NCBI RefSeq assembly: GCF_900091605.1
Contig: NZ_FMCQ01000013.1
Coordinates: 62,001-126,000, forward strand
DNA from: Micromonospora tulbaghiae
Lineage (GTDB): Bacteria > Actinomycetota > Actinomycetes > Mycobacteriales > Micromonosporaceae
DNA: 64,000 bases
Reading direction: 5' to 3'
Positions 27,941 to 36,162 of the stretch are shown here, piece after piece. The position numbers and the translations under genes were made by a program. The notes under the pieces are model-generated. The model saw only the letters and a list, made by a program, of their open reading frames with translations. It was not told the origin of the DNA and made no database searches. Within the stretch, counting starts at the first letter, position 1. Each line of letters opens with the position of its first letter.

Positions 27941-28129
27941 CAGATGATCCTGCACCGCCGGTCGGCGGGCGGCCACCGGGTAAACCGGCCCGGCCACGCC
28001 GCCCGTACGCCGAGGGGCGGCGGACCCCGCCATCAACCACCTGGTTGACCGCCGCACCCACCGGGCTGCGCGGCGGCTCCCGCCGCGCGGTCGATTCGGC
28101 GTACGGGTGCCGGACGGCACGCTTCTGCC

Positions 28130-29038
28130 ATGGCAATCATCGAGGTGGACGGCCTCGTCAAGCGCTACGGCGAGCACACCGCTGTGGACGGCGTCAGCTT
28201 CGCCGTCGAGCAGGGCGAGATATTCGGCATCCTGGGTCCGAACGGGGCCGGCAAGACCACGACTGTCGAGTGCGTCGAAGGGTTGCGCGTCCCGGACGGC
28301 GGCACCGCCCGGGTCTGCGGCATCGACCCGCAACGCGACACCGGGGAGCTGCGGCACCTGCTCGGCGCGCAGCTCCAGGCGAGCGAGCTGCCCGACAAGC
28401 TCACAGTCGGCGAGGCGATGGAGCTGTACAGCTCCTTCTACCGCCGGCCGGCCGACTGGCGGGCGCTGATCGACACGCTGGGCCTCACCGGCAAGCTCGG
28501 TACGCAGTTCCGGCGGCTCTCCGGCGGGCAGAAGCAGCGGCTGTCGATCGCGCTCGCGCTGGTCGGCGACCCGAAGGTCGCGGTGCTCGACGAGCTGACC
28601 ACCGGCCTCGACCCGCAGGCGCGGCGCGACACGTGGGATCTGATCGAGGGCGTCCGCGATCGGGGGGTGACGGTGCTGCTGGTCACGCACTTCATGGAGG
28701 AGGCGGAGCGGCTCTGCGACCGGCTGGCGGTGATCGACGCCGGTCGCCTGGTCGCGCTCGACTCCCCGGCCGGGCTCGTGGCGCGTGTCGACGACCGGCA
28801 GCGGATCCGGTTCCGGCCCTCCGCGCCGCTTGATCACGCCCTGCTGACCGCGCTGCCGGAGGTCGCGTCCGTCGAGCGGGCCGGCAGCCAGCTCGTCGTG
28901 ACCGGTACGGGGAACCTGCTGCTCGCCGTGACCACCGTGCTCGCCCGCCACCAGGTCGTCGCGGCCGATCTGCGGGTCGAGCAGACCTCGCTGGACGACG
29001 CGTTCGTCGCGCTCACCGGCCGCCCGATCGACGCCTGA
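28130..29038 (+). CDS. ABC transporter ATP-binding protein (drug-export DrrA type)
   Basis: 302 residues, first of four co-directional genes. Walker A is GPNGAGKTTTVE, the Q-loop region is GAQLQASELPDKLTV, the signature is RLSGGQKQRLSIAL, Walker B is VAVLDELTTGLD, and the switch His is VTHFMEEAE. The last 80 residues are the C-terminal extension common in exporters of antibiotics and lipids. The Walker B carries L-D-E-L rather than L-D-E-P. It pairs with the ABC-2 permease ten bases downstream. Confidence 0.92.
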   Translation: MAIIEVDGLVKRYGEHTAVDGVSFAVEQGEIFGILGPNGAGKTTTVECVEGLRVPDGGTARVCGIDPQRDTGELRHLLGAQLQASELPDKLTVGEAMELYSSFYRRPADWRALIDTLGLTGKLGTQFRRLSGGQKQRLSIALALVGDPKVAVLDELTTGLDPQARRDTWDLIEGVRDRGVTVLLVTHFMEEAERLCDRLAVIDAGRLVALDSPAGLVARVDDRQRIRFRPSAPLDHALLTALPEVASVERAGSQLVVTGTGNLLLAVTTVLARHQVVAADLRVEQTSLDDAFVALTGRPIDA

Positions 29039-29047
29039 GGAGACATC

Positions 29048-29788
29048 ATGTCCGCGCTGTACCGGCTCACCGCCACCGAGACCAGACTGTTCTTCCGCGA
29101 GCCGATCATCGTCTTCTTCGCGCTCGGGTTCCCGCCGCTCCTGCTCGTCATCTTCGGTGCTATCCCCGCGTTCCGGGAGCCCGACGCCGACCTCGGCGGG
29201 CTGCGGACCATCGACCTGTACGTGCCGATCATCGTCGCGCTGAGCATCGCCATGTTCGCGCTGAACAGCCTGTGCCAACTGCTCGCCACCTACCGGGAGA
29301 AGGGCGTGCTGCGCCGGATGCGGACCACGCCGGTCAAGCCGGCGGCGATGCTCGGCGCGCAGTTGCTGATGTCCACGGCGATGTCCGTGGTGACGATGCT
29401 CGTCGCGCTCGCCATCGGCCGGCTGGCGTTCGGCGTGCGGCTGCCCCGGCAGGTGCCGGCGTACCTGACGAGTTACGTGCTGGCAGCCGTGACGATGTTC
29501 GCGATCGGTCTGCTCGTCGCCGCGCTCGCGCCCAGCGGCAAGAGTGCCGGGGCGGTCGGGACCGTACTCTTCTTCCCCGTCGTGTTCTTCGCCGGTCTCT
29601 GGATCCCGCGCGACAGCATGCCCGGCGTGCTGCGGACGATCAGCGACTTCACCCCGCTCGGCGCGGGCGTGCAATCATTGCAGGACGCCACCGCCGGTCA
29701 GTGGCCGCAGGTGCTGCACGTGGCCGTGATGCTGGGGTGGACGATCGTGGCCGGCGGGCTGGCCGCGCGGTACTTCCGCTGGGAGTAG
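29048..29788 (+). CDS. ABC-2 type permease
   Basis: 246 residues with six predicted membrane helices (for example IIVFFALGFPPLLLVIFGAI, IVALSIAMFALNSLCQLL, YVLAAVTMFAIGLLVAALA, VLFFPVVFFAGLWIP, VAVMLGWTIVAGGLAARY). The cytoplasmic loop YREKGVLRRMRTTPVKP is the usual ABC-2 coupling segment. It would form the channel for the ATPase upstream. The transported compound is unknown. The two-component system next to it may respond to that compound. Confidence 0.9.
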   Translation: MSALYRLTATETRLFFREPIIVFFALGFPPLLLVIFGAIPAFREPDADLGGLRTIDLYVPIIVALSIAMFALNSLCQLLATYREKGVLRRMRTTPVKPAAMLGAQLLMSTAMSVVTMLVALAIGRLAFGVRLPRQVPAYLTSYVLAAVTMFAIGLLVAALAPSGKSAGAVGTVLFFPVVFFAGLWIPRDSMPGVLRTISDFTPLGAGVQSLQDATAGQWPQVLHVAVMLGWTIVAGGLAARYFRWE

Positions 29789-29791
29789 GTC

Positions 29792-31054
29792 GTGAGCATC
29801 GAGGCCGAGCTACGTGCGGAGTTCGACCGCTGGGAACGCAACGAGAAGGTGTTCTTCGCCGTCCTGCCGTACGTCCTCCTGTCGATCTGCACGCTCATCA
29901 CGCTGGTGCTGCCGTTCTGGGACGTGTCGCTGAATCTGCCGCTGGTGCTCGGGCTCACGCTCGTGATCGCCCTCTGGGTGGGCTGGTTCCACGCCCACCC
30001 GCGGTGGCAGGAGAGTGGCCCGTTGACGGGCCTCTACTACGTGGGGCTCATCGTGCTGGGGGCGAGCGTGGTGACGCTCGCCCCCTGGTACGGCATCTTC
30101 ACCTTCATCGGCTACGTCCACGCGTTCCTGTTCCTGAAGGGCCGGTGGCGGTACTCCGGGGTCGCCGCCACGGCGGTGATCCAGGCCGCGTCGTCCACCG
30201 GCGGCCTGTCCGGCGCGACGGTGAACGAGTGGCTGGTGCTGTCGCTGGTCATCATCGTGCTGGCCGGGGCGTTCTTCCGCTTCGCCGAGCTGGACGACCG
30301 GCGCAACCACAGGCAGAAGCGGGCGCTCGCCGAGCTGCACGAGGCGAACGTCAGGCTGGAGGCGGCACTCGCGGAGAACGCCGGCCTGCACGCCCAGCTG
30401 CTCGTGCAGGCACGCGAGGCGGGCGTGCAGGACGAGCGGCAGCGGATGGCCCGGGAGATCCACGACACGCTCGCCCAAGGGCTCGCTGGCATCCTCACCC
30501 AGCTCCAGGCCGCCGAGCAGACGGCCGGCCGGGCCGAGGTGTGGCGCCGGCACGTGGACAACGCGAAGAACCTGGCCCGCGACAGCCTCACCGAGGCCCG
30601 CCGTACGGTCCACGCGGTGCAGCCCGAGGTGCTCGCCGAGGCCCGGCTGCCGGAGGCGATCAGCGACGTGACCCGGCGCTGGTCGCAGGTGCACCGCATC
30701 GACGCGGTGCTGACCACCACCGGCGAGCCGCGCCCGATGCACGCCGATGTCGAGGTGACGCTGTTGCGTGCCGCGCAGGAGGCGCTCGCCAACGTGGCCA
30801 AGCACGCCCGGGCCAGCCGGGTCGGGCTGACGCTGTCGTACATGGAGGATCTGGTGACGCTCGACGTACGCGACGACGGGGTGGGTTTCGAGCCGGGCAC
30901 GAGGCGCGCCGACGGCGCCGGGGGTTTCGGGCTCACCGGCATGCGGCAGCGGGTGCAGCGCCTCGCCGGACGACTGGAGATCGAGTCGGAACCCGGCGGC
31001 GGTACGGCGATCTCGGCGACAGTGCCGGCCATCCCCGCCGGAGCGGGCCGGTGA
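29792..31054 (+). CDS. sensor histidine kinase (NarL/DesK type)
   Basis: 420 residues. Five or six membrane helices lie in the first 165 residues, and there is no large outer domain, so it probably senses within or at the membrane. A coiled coil follows (about 170-215), then a HisKA_3 dimerisation helix with the phospho-His in REIHDTLAQGLAGI (about residue 224). The ATPase domain has ARASRVGLTLS, DDGVGFEPG and GGFGLTGMRQRVQRLAG boxes. It starts three bases after the permease stop and overlaps the regulator gene (GTGA). Confidence 0.92.
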   Translation: MSIEAELRAEFDRWERNEKVFFAVLPYVLLSICTLITLVLPFWDVSLNLPLVLGLTLVIALWVGWFHAHPRWQESGPLTGLYYVGLIVLGASVVTLAPWYGIFTFIGYVHAFLFLKGRWRYSGVAATAVIQAASSTGGLSGATVNEWLVLSLVIIVLAGAFFRFAELDDRRNHRQKRALAELHEANVRLEAALAENAGLHAQLLVQAREAGVQDERQRMAREIHDTLAQGLAGILTQLQAAEQTAGRAEVWRRHVDNAKNLARDSLTEARRTVHAVQPEVLAEARLPEAISDVTRRWSQVHRIDAVLTTTGEPRPMHADVEVTLLRAAQEALANVAKHARASRVGLTLSYMEDLVTLDVRDDGVGFEPGTRRADGAGGFGLTGMRQRVQRLAGRLEIESEPGGGTAISATVPAIPAGAGR

Positions 31055-31680
31055 TCTCACTGTTGATCGTCGACGACCATCCGGTGGTACGCAACGGTCT
31101 GCGGGGCATGTTCAGCGCCGACCCGCGTTTCGAGGTGCTGGGCGAGGCCGGTGACGGTGCGGAGGCCATCATCGCGGGGGAGGCGCTGCGGCCGGACGTG
31201 ATCCTCATGGACCTGCGGATGCCGAAGGCCGACGGTGTCACCGCCATCAGGGAGCTGGCGCGGCGAGGGGTGCCCGCCCGCGTGCTGGTGCTGACCACGT
31301 ACGACACGGACAGTGACGTGCTCCCAGCCATCGAAGCCGGCGCCACCGGCTACCTGCTGAAGGACGCGCCGAGCGAGGAGCTGTTCCGCGCGGTGGAGGC
31401 GGCCGCGCAGGGGCAGGCGGCGTTGTCCCCGGCCGTCGCGACGCGACTCATGCGGCAGATGCGGCAACCGGCCTCGGAGCCGCTGTCGCAGCGGGAACTG
31501 GAGGTCCTGGAACTGGTCGCCCGGGGCTCGACGAACCGCGAGGCGGCCCGGCAGTTGTTCATCAGCGAGGCGACTGTCAAGACGCACCTGCTGCACGCGT
31601 ACGCGAAACTCGGCGTCAACGACCGCGCGGCGGCCGTGGCGGCAGCGTTCTCCCGCGGCTACCTGACGCCGGAGCGGTGA
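31051..31680 (+). CDS. LuxR/NarL-family response regulator
   Basis: 209 residues from GTG 31051, overlapping the kinase stop. The receiver domain has LLIVDDHPVVRNGL, the phospho-Asp in ILMDLRMPKADG (about residue 54), and conserved Thr and Lys in LVLTTYDT and GYLLKDAP. The C-terminal helix-turn-helix is LSQRELEVLELVARGSTNRE and ISEATVKTHLLHAYAKLGV. It should control the exporter of this operon. The last gene of the four. Confidence 0.95.
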   Translation: MISLLIVDDHPVVRNGLRGMFSADPRFEVLGEAGDGAEAIIAGEALRPDVILMDLRMPKADGVTAIRELARRGVPARVLVLTTYDTDSDVLPAIEAGATGYLLKDAPSEELFRAVEAAAQGQAALSPAVATRLMRQMRQPASEPLSQRELEVLELVARGSTNREAARQLFISEATVKTHLLHAYAKLGVNDRAAAVAAAFSRGYLTPER

Positions 31681-31696
31681 GGACGACGGCGGCCGG

Positions 31697-32392
31697 TCAG
31701 TTCCAGAAGCTGCTGGTGTTCGCGCCCCACGGCGACGAATCGAGGCGGCTGTCGACCTGGTGTGAGTTCCGGCCGCCGTCGAGCAGGCCGGCGTCCCGGG
31801 TGAACCGCGGCATCAGCGCCTGCGCCGCGGGGGTGCCGAAGAGCGCCACCGCGAGGCCTACTTCAGCCGGTTCCAGATCGGGTCGTTCGAGGAGGTCGCC
31901 GTGTCGCTCGCGGGCGGCAGCCAGGGCCCGCGTTCCGGCGACTGTACGGAGGGGGAGCGACCACACGGCGATTCCCACGAGAACCACGACGGCCACCAGT
32001 CCCTCGGTCACACCGACCACTCCCGCTGCCACCAGCTTCACGAGCAACGCCGGAGGCAGCACCACCAGCAGAATCGGCAGCAGCGTCCGTCGGCCGGGCG
32101 TCCGCGCGAGACCTCGCCGGGCCAGGCTCCGCCGCCCGTCGCGGAGCGCTCGCTGTACGCGCTTCTGCCGGCCGAGTTCCCCGGGGCCGACGGATCCGTA
32201 GAGGGCGGCGTACAGTGCCCGCTCCAGCGGTTCGCACTCCGGTGGAAGCGACCCTGTCCGGCGGACCCGGCCGGCCCCTGCCGCCAGGACCCCGCGCGCG
32301 TTCAACATGGCCAGAGCAGCGACTATCGCTGCCCGGTCACCGCCCTGCAGCAAGCCGATCTCGGTGGCCGCAAGCACGTCCGCGTCACCCAT
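31697..32392 (-). CDS. TIGR04222-type membrane protein
   Basis: 231 residues. A wing-like N-terminal part (EIGLLQGGDRAAIVAALAML) is followed by a basic segment, two membrane helices (LLPILLVVLPPALLVKLVAAG and GLVAVVVLVGIAVWSLPL) and a C-terminal part with VGLAVALFGTPAAQALMPRF. This arrangement fits the actinobacterial TIGR04222 family of unknown function. Convergent with the response regulator, 16 bases apart. Confidence 0.65.
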   Translation of the reverse strand: MGDADVLAATEIGLLQGGDRAAIVAALAMLNARGVLAAGAGRVRRTGSLPPECEPLERALYAALYGSVGPGELGRQKRVQRALRDGRRSLARRGLARTPGRRTLLPILLVVLPPALLVKLVAAGVVGVTEGLVAVVVLVGIAVWSLPLRTVAGTRALAAARERHGDLLERPDLEPAEVGLAVALFGTPAAQALMPRFTRDAGLLDGGRNSHQVDSRLDSSPWGANTSSFWN

Positions 32393-32437
32393 GAGCTCAG
32401 GATCAGGGGTACGCGCAACCGCGTCCGCCGGTCGCGC

Positions 32438-32647
32438 CTATGTGCTCGGCGGGTTGCGGTGCCGATCTGCGAGGCCCGACGCGGCCTGACGCTGCGCATC
32501 GTGCCTGTGCTGGTCGGCGCCGGCCTGGCGGACCGCACCCGGGTCCTCGTCCGACGGGCGCCTCGTCCGGTCCCGCCGGGCGACGAAGACGACGAGCGCG
32601 AGCACCACCACCGCGGCCACCGCGAGCGACACCACCATCGTTCTCAT
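32438..32647 (-). CDS. small single-helix membrane protein
   Basis: 69 residues: one strong membrane helix (VVSLAVAAVVVLALVVFVA) right after the start, followed by a very charged Arg/Asp/His tail. The ribosome site is weak. It lies 45 bases before the TIGR04222 gene on the same strand. It could be a real small protein of that transcription unit. The only evidence is the clean hydrophobic helix and the position. Confidence 0.4.
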   Translation of the reverse strand: MRTMVVSLAVAAVVVLALVVFVARRDRTRRPSDEDPGAVRQAGADQHRHDAQRQAASGLADRHRNPPST

Positions 32648-32719
32648 GCCGTCGACGCTACGGCGTACGCGCCAGCCTCGGCGTGGTGACGGTCAGGGGG
32701 CTGCTCCGTCCGCCGCCGG

Positions 32720-32809
32720 ATGGCAAGCTCACGTGTCGTGATCGACGACTTCGCGAAGAGCGGTGGGGACGCGGTACGAAATCCGGACCTCGTGGAGGTC
32801 CGCCGGTGA
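32720..32809 (+). CDS. possible 29-residue leader peptide before mraY
   Basis: A short frame (MASSRVVIDDFAKSGGDAVR...) whose TGA overlaps the GTG start of the mraY-like gene by two bases, a spacing that favours coupled translation. It has no good ribosome site of its own, and I know no homologue. It could also be the end of an older gene. Low confidence. Confidence 0.25.
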   Translation: MASSRVVIDDFAKSGGDAVRNPDLVEVRR

Positions 32810-33909
32810 GGGCGGTCATCGTCGCGGCCGCTGTCGCGTTCGTCATCTCACTGTTCGGCACGCCGGTGGCGGTTCGCGTCTTCACCGCGCTGAAGGCCGG
32901 TCAGCCGATCCGGTCCATCGGGCTCGCCAGCAACGAGAACAAGGTGGGCACGCCCACGATGGGCGGCGTCGTCTTCATCGTGGCGACGGTCCTCGCGTAC
33001 GTCGCCGGGCACCTCGCCCTGACCACCCTGCCCGAACGGCAGATCGCGCAGGAGGGGCCCACCATGACGGCCCTGGTGCTGCTCGGGTTGTTCGTCTTCT
33101 GCGGTGCGGTCGGCTTCTTCGACGACATCCTCAAGGTGCGCCGGCGCAACTCCGACGGGCTGTCGGCCAAGGGCAAGCTGCTCGGCCAGGCGCTGGTCGG
33201 CGGCGGGTTCGGCGTGGCCGCGCTGTACGTGCCCAGCACCAACGGCCAGACCGTAGCCAGCGAGCACATCTCGCTCATCCGCGACATCAGCTGGCTGGAC
33301 GTCGGCAAGGTCGGCGCGGTCATGGTCTTCATCTTCGTGATCACGGCGATGTCGAACGGTGTGAACCTCACCGACGGCCTCGACGGCCTGGCCACCGGCG
33401 CGTCGATCCTGGTGCTCGGCGCGTACTCGCTGATCGGTTTCTGGCAGTACCGGCACTGGTGCGCCGACGACGGGTACGCGCGCGTGAACGAGTACTGCTA
33501 CCAGGTCCGCGATCCCCTGGAGATCGCCATGATCGCGGCAGCCGCGGCCGGCGCCTGCGTGGGCTTCCTGTGGTGGAACACGTCTCCGGCGCGGATCTTC
33601 ATGGGTGACGTGGGCGCGCTCGGGCTGGGCGGCCTGATCGGCGGGCTCGCGGTGGTGACCCGTACGACGCTGCTCTCGATCCTGATCGGCGGGCTCTTCG
33701 TCATCATCACCACGACCTGGGTGATCCAGATCGTCTCGTACCGGACCACCGGACGACGCGTCTTCCGGATGGTGCCGTTGCACCACCACTTCGAGCTGGC
33801 CGGGTGGAGCGAGTCCACAATCGTGGTCCGGTTCTGGATCGTGGCCGGCGTCTGCGTCGCGGCCGGCCTGGGCCTGTTCTACGCGGACTTCCTCGCGGCC
33901 GTGGGATGA
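32806..33909 (+). CDS. MraY-type phospho-MurNAc-pentapeptide transferase, outside any cell-wall cluster
   Basis: 367 residues from GTG 32806 with GGAGG upstream. Ten membrane helices. The Mg2+/catalytic motifs are intact: FFDDILKVRRRNSDGLSAKG, NLTDGLDGLA and PLHHHFE. In the loop that is usually F-M-G-D-T-G-S-L the sequence reads FMGDVGALGLGG, with T to V and S to A. MraY makes lipid I from UDP-MurNAc-pentapeptide and undecaprenyl phosphate. The normal gene lies in the division and cell wall cluster beside murF and murD. None of those genes is here, so this is probably an extra copy. Confidence 0.85.
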   Translation: MRAVIVAAAVAFVISLFGTPVAVRVFTALKAGQPIRSIGLASNENKVGTPTMGGVVFIVATVLAYVAGHLALTTLPERQIAQEGPTMTALVLLGLFVFCGAVGFFDDILKVRRRNSDGLSAKGKLLGQALVGGGFGVAALYVPSTNGQTVASEHISLIRDISWLDVGKVGAVMVFIFVITAMSNGVNLTDGLDGLATGASILVLGAYSLIGFWQYRHWCADDGYARVNEYCYQVRDPLEIAMIAAAAAGACVGFLWWNTSPARIFMGDVGALGLGGLIGGLAVVTRTTLLSILIGGLFVIITTTWVIQIVSYRTTGRRVFRMVPLHHHFELAGWSESTIVVRFWIVAGVCVAAGLGLFYADFLAAVG

Positions 33910-33934
33910 CGGCGGAGCGACAGGAGACGCCGGC

Positions 33935-34435
33935 TCAGGCGGGCCGCTGCCCGGTGCCGTCGCCGCGGAGGTGGTCCAGCTCGGCGAGGTACATCGCCTG
34001 CAGGCGGTCGTGGTGCCGGACCAGCAGCCTGACCTCCTCGGCGCTGTAGCCCTCGACGAGCCGTTCCGCCCGTTCGGCGAAACGCTCGTACGGTCGCTCC
34101 AGGTCGGCGATCCGCTCCGGCCGCATGGTGACGACGACCCGCCGCCGGTCCGCCGGGTCGCGTTCAGCCGTCACGTAACCCGCCTGCTGCAGCCGGCGGA
34201 GCATGCTGGTGACCGCACCGGTGGTGAGGTTGGTCCGCTCGGCGATCTGCCCCGCCGTGGCGGATCCGGCGTCCGCCAGGAAGTCCAGGCATTCCAGGTC
34301 GCTCACGGCGAGGCCGAGCCGTTCCGCGATGGCGTACCGCAGCACCGTGGACAGCCGCGACGTCTCCCGCCCGGCGCGCATGAGGTCGGCGATCGCGGAG
34401 GCACGGGCCGGATCGTGGGACATGCGGGCAATCAT
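33935..34435 (-). CDS. MarR-family regulator
   Basis: 166 residues from ATG 34435, which overlaps the stop of the monooxygenase gene (ATGA). A start at 34423 (MSHDPARA) is also possible. The winged helix is classic: LGLAVSDLECLDFLADAG, GQIAERTNLTTGAVTSMLRR, YVTAERDPADRRRVVVTM. It is the second gene of a two-gene unit and probably binds the operator in front of the unit (35682-35706), releasing it when an aromatic ligand binds. Confidence 0.9.
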   Translation of the reverse strand: MIARMSHDPARASAIADLMRAGRETSRLSTVLRYAIAERLGLAVSDLECLDFLADAGSATAGQIAERTNLTTGAVTSMLRRLQQAGYVTAERDPADRRRVVVTMRPERIADLERPYERFAERAERLVEGYSAEEVRLLVRHHDRLQAMYLAELDHLRGDGTGQRPA

Positions 34436-35679
34436 GCCTCCGGCACGGTGACCCGGTGCAGCCGAGGTAGCACGCGGGTCAGCACCCAGTGCGGTGCCGC
34501 GGCGCCTCCGGTGAGGCGGCGCATCAGCCTGGCGGCGTCGTCGACGGCGTGGAAGGCGTACGGCACCATCTCGTCCTGGTAGCCGGCGATCGCCTCCTCC
34601 ACCGGTGTGCCGCTCGCCCGGGCCTCGACCAGCCGGTGGCCGAGCAGGGCGGCGTCGCGCAGCGCGGTGTTGCCGCCGTGCGCGCCGAACGGCGGCATGA
34701 CGTGTACGGCGTCGCCCATCATCGTCGCCCGGGGCACCGCCCACCGGTGCGGCCGCCGGCCGGTGGCGAACAGGTTGAGCACGGTGGCGTCCAGTTCGGC
34801 CGTGTCGACCAGCCGCCGGACGAGCGGGTGGAAGTCGATGCTCATCCGGGCTGCCATGTGCCACAGCGCCCGCAGGTCACCGCGGACGGCGGTGGGCAGT
34901 TCGTCCCTCCGGAGCAGCAGCGCCCACATGACGTAGTCGTCGCCGGTGGGGGCGTAGCTGCCGGGTGCCAGGCGCGTGAACGCCTGCCGTGGGCTCTCGC
35001 CGAACCGCATGGAGGTGAAGAAGAAGGCACTGCCCGGCCGGTCGGCGATGGACAGGACTCCGCTGGTGCGCAGCGCGTCCGGGATGACGCTCGCGCCGTC
35101 GCGCCACAGCGGCGACCGGCCGTAGATGCCCGCCATCGGGGTGTCCGCCGGGTCGGCGTCCGGCATGAGCTGCGCGCGTAGCGCCGAACCCACGCCGTCG
35201 GCGCCCACCACGACTGTGGCCGCGGCGGCGCTGCCGTCGGAGAACCGCAGCCGCAGCCCGGCCGGGCCGCCGCTGTCCACGGCGACGGCGGCCTTGCCGT
35301 AGTGGATGCGGCCGTCCAGCCCGGACTGGAGGATCGACCGCAGCGTCAGCCGGTCCACCTGGCGGGTCTCGTGCGGATCGTCCTTGAACGTGATCGTGAA
35401 GGCGTCCCGCAGCCGCCGGTCGGTGAAGCGCAGGTGCCCGCCGGGCTCGTCGCCGGTGGCCAGCGCCAGGCGGTACAGCGGGCGCGGCAGGCTCTCGCGC
35501 AGCGCCGCCAGCCCGTACCGGTCGAGGATGATCCGGTAGCCCTGCCGCCGGACGAAGGGGCCGGGGTCCCGCTCGTAGACGTGCACGTCGATGCCGGCGC
35601 GCGTCAGGTACTGAGCCAGGCAGAGGCCGGAGAGTCCGGCGCCGGCGATCGCCACGGAGAAGTCGGTCGATGTACTCAT
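34432..35679 (-). CDS. FAD-dependent aromatic monooxygenase
   Basis: 415 residues. The dinucleotide-binding motif VAIAGAGLSGLCLAQYL is at the N-terminus, the D-G motif is VVVGADGVGSALRAQL, and the second FAD motif is MMGDAVHVMPPFGAHGGNTA. This is a PHBH/UbiH-type flavoprotein hydroxylase. It could modify a drug or aromatic compound. ATG 35679 seems to be the first base of the mRNA: TAAGGT lies exactly 7-12 bases upstream and TTGCCC 16 bases before that. Translation would then start without a ribosome site. Confidence 0.9.
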   Translation of the reverse strand: MSTSTDFSVAIAGAGLSGLCLAQYLTRAGIDVHVYERDPGPFVRRQGYRIILDRYGLAALRESLPRPLYRLALATGDEPGGHLRFTDRRLRDAFTITFKDDPHETRQVDRLTLRSILQSGLDGRIHYGKAAVAVDSGGPAGLRLRFSDGSAAAATVVVGADGVGSALRAQLMPDADPADTPMAGIYGRSPLWRDGASVIPDALRTSGVLSIADRPGSAFFFTSMRFGESPRQAFTRLAPGSYAPTGDDYVMWALLLRRDELPTAVRGDLRALWHMAARMSIDFHPLVRRLVDTAELDATVLNLFATGRRPHRWAVPRATMMGDAVHVMPPFGAHGGNTALRDAALLGHRLVEARASGTPVEEAIAGYQDEMVPYAFHAVDDAARLMRRLTGGAAAPHWVLTRVLPRLHRVTVPEA

Positions 35680-35681
35680 CC

Positions 35682-35706
35682 AATTACCTTAACCATTAAG
35701 ATAATT
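35682..35706 (-). promoter_or_regulatory. MarR-type operator over the monooxygenase promoter
   Basis: AATTACCTTAA-CCA-TTAAGATAATT is an inverted repeat with 10 of 11 matching positions. It is very AT-rich in a GC-rich region, like known MarR sites with T-T-A-A-G half-sites. It covers the spacer and the -10 box (minus strand TAAGGT at 35691-35686, -35 box TTGCCC at 35713-35708). A bound MarR dimer would block RNA polymerase directly. Confidence 0.8.
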
Positions 35707-35750
35707 TGGGCAAGGGCGCGCGGAGCACTGTGCAGGGTCACTCTGGTTAG

Positions 35751-35770
35751 ATACTCAAGTTGGTTGTATA
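35751..35770 (+). promoter_or_regulatory. likely PadR operator over the padR promoter
   Basis: ATACTCAA-N5-TTGTATA is an imperfect inverted repeat (six of eight positions) of the A-T-A-C/G-T-A-T kind that PadR proteins bind. It overlaps TATATT (35767-35772), which lies exactly 7-12 bases before the ATG at 35779. The padR gene is therefore probably leaderless and autoregulated. Confidence 0.6.
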
Positions 35771-35778
35771 TTCAGCTC

Positions 35779-36162
35779 ATGGGATCTGCTCCGCGTCCCG
35801 CGCTACGGGAACCGTCGTACTTCGTCCTCGCCGCCCTGCTCGGTGGGCCGCTCCACGGTTACGCCGTGATCAAGCGGGTGACCGAGCTGTCCGACGGGCG
35901 GGTGACCCTCGCCGCCGGATCGCTGTACTCGGTGATCGACCGGCTGCTCGGCGAGGGACTCGTCACCGCCGACGGGGAGGAGATCGTCAACGGGCGTGCC
36001 CGTCGCTACTACCGGCTCACCGACGAGGGCTGTCGCGTACTCACCGAGGAGGCCGACCGGCTCGCCCAGGCCGCGCGGGTGGTCATGGACCGCCTGCCAC
36101 GCCGGCTCACGTCGCAGGCAAGTGCCCGTCAACCTTCTACCGCGAGGATCAGACCAGCATGA
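35779..36162 (+). CDS. PadR-family regulator
   Basis: 127 residues from ATG 35779. Winged helix: EPSYFVLAALLGGPLHGYAV, then LAAGSLYSVIDRLLGEGLV, then GRARRYYRLTDEG. The dimerisation helix is RVLTEEADRLAQAARVVM. Its TGA overlaps the ATG of the membrane-protein gene, so the two are coupled. This regulator-plus-membrane-protein pair is common in actinobacteria. The ligand is unknown. Confidence 0.92.
   Translation: MGSAPRPALREPSYFVLAALLGGPLHGYAVIKRVTELSDGRVTLAAGSLYSVIDRLLGEGLVTADGEEIVNGRARRYYRLTDEGCRVLTEEADRLAQAARVVMDRLPRRLTSQASARQPSTARIRPA

Noticed and set aside
27941..29674. Long minus-strand frame in front of the nucleotidyltransferase
   Set aside because: It is opposite the ABC transporter genes and has the low-complexity His/Glu/Arg composition of an antisense frame. 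The real start is at 27940 with a ribosome site.
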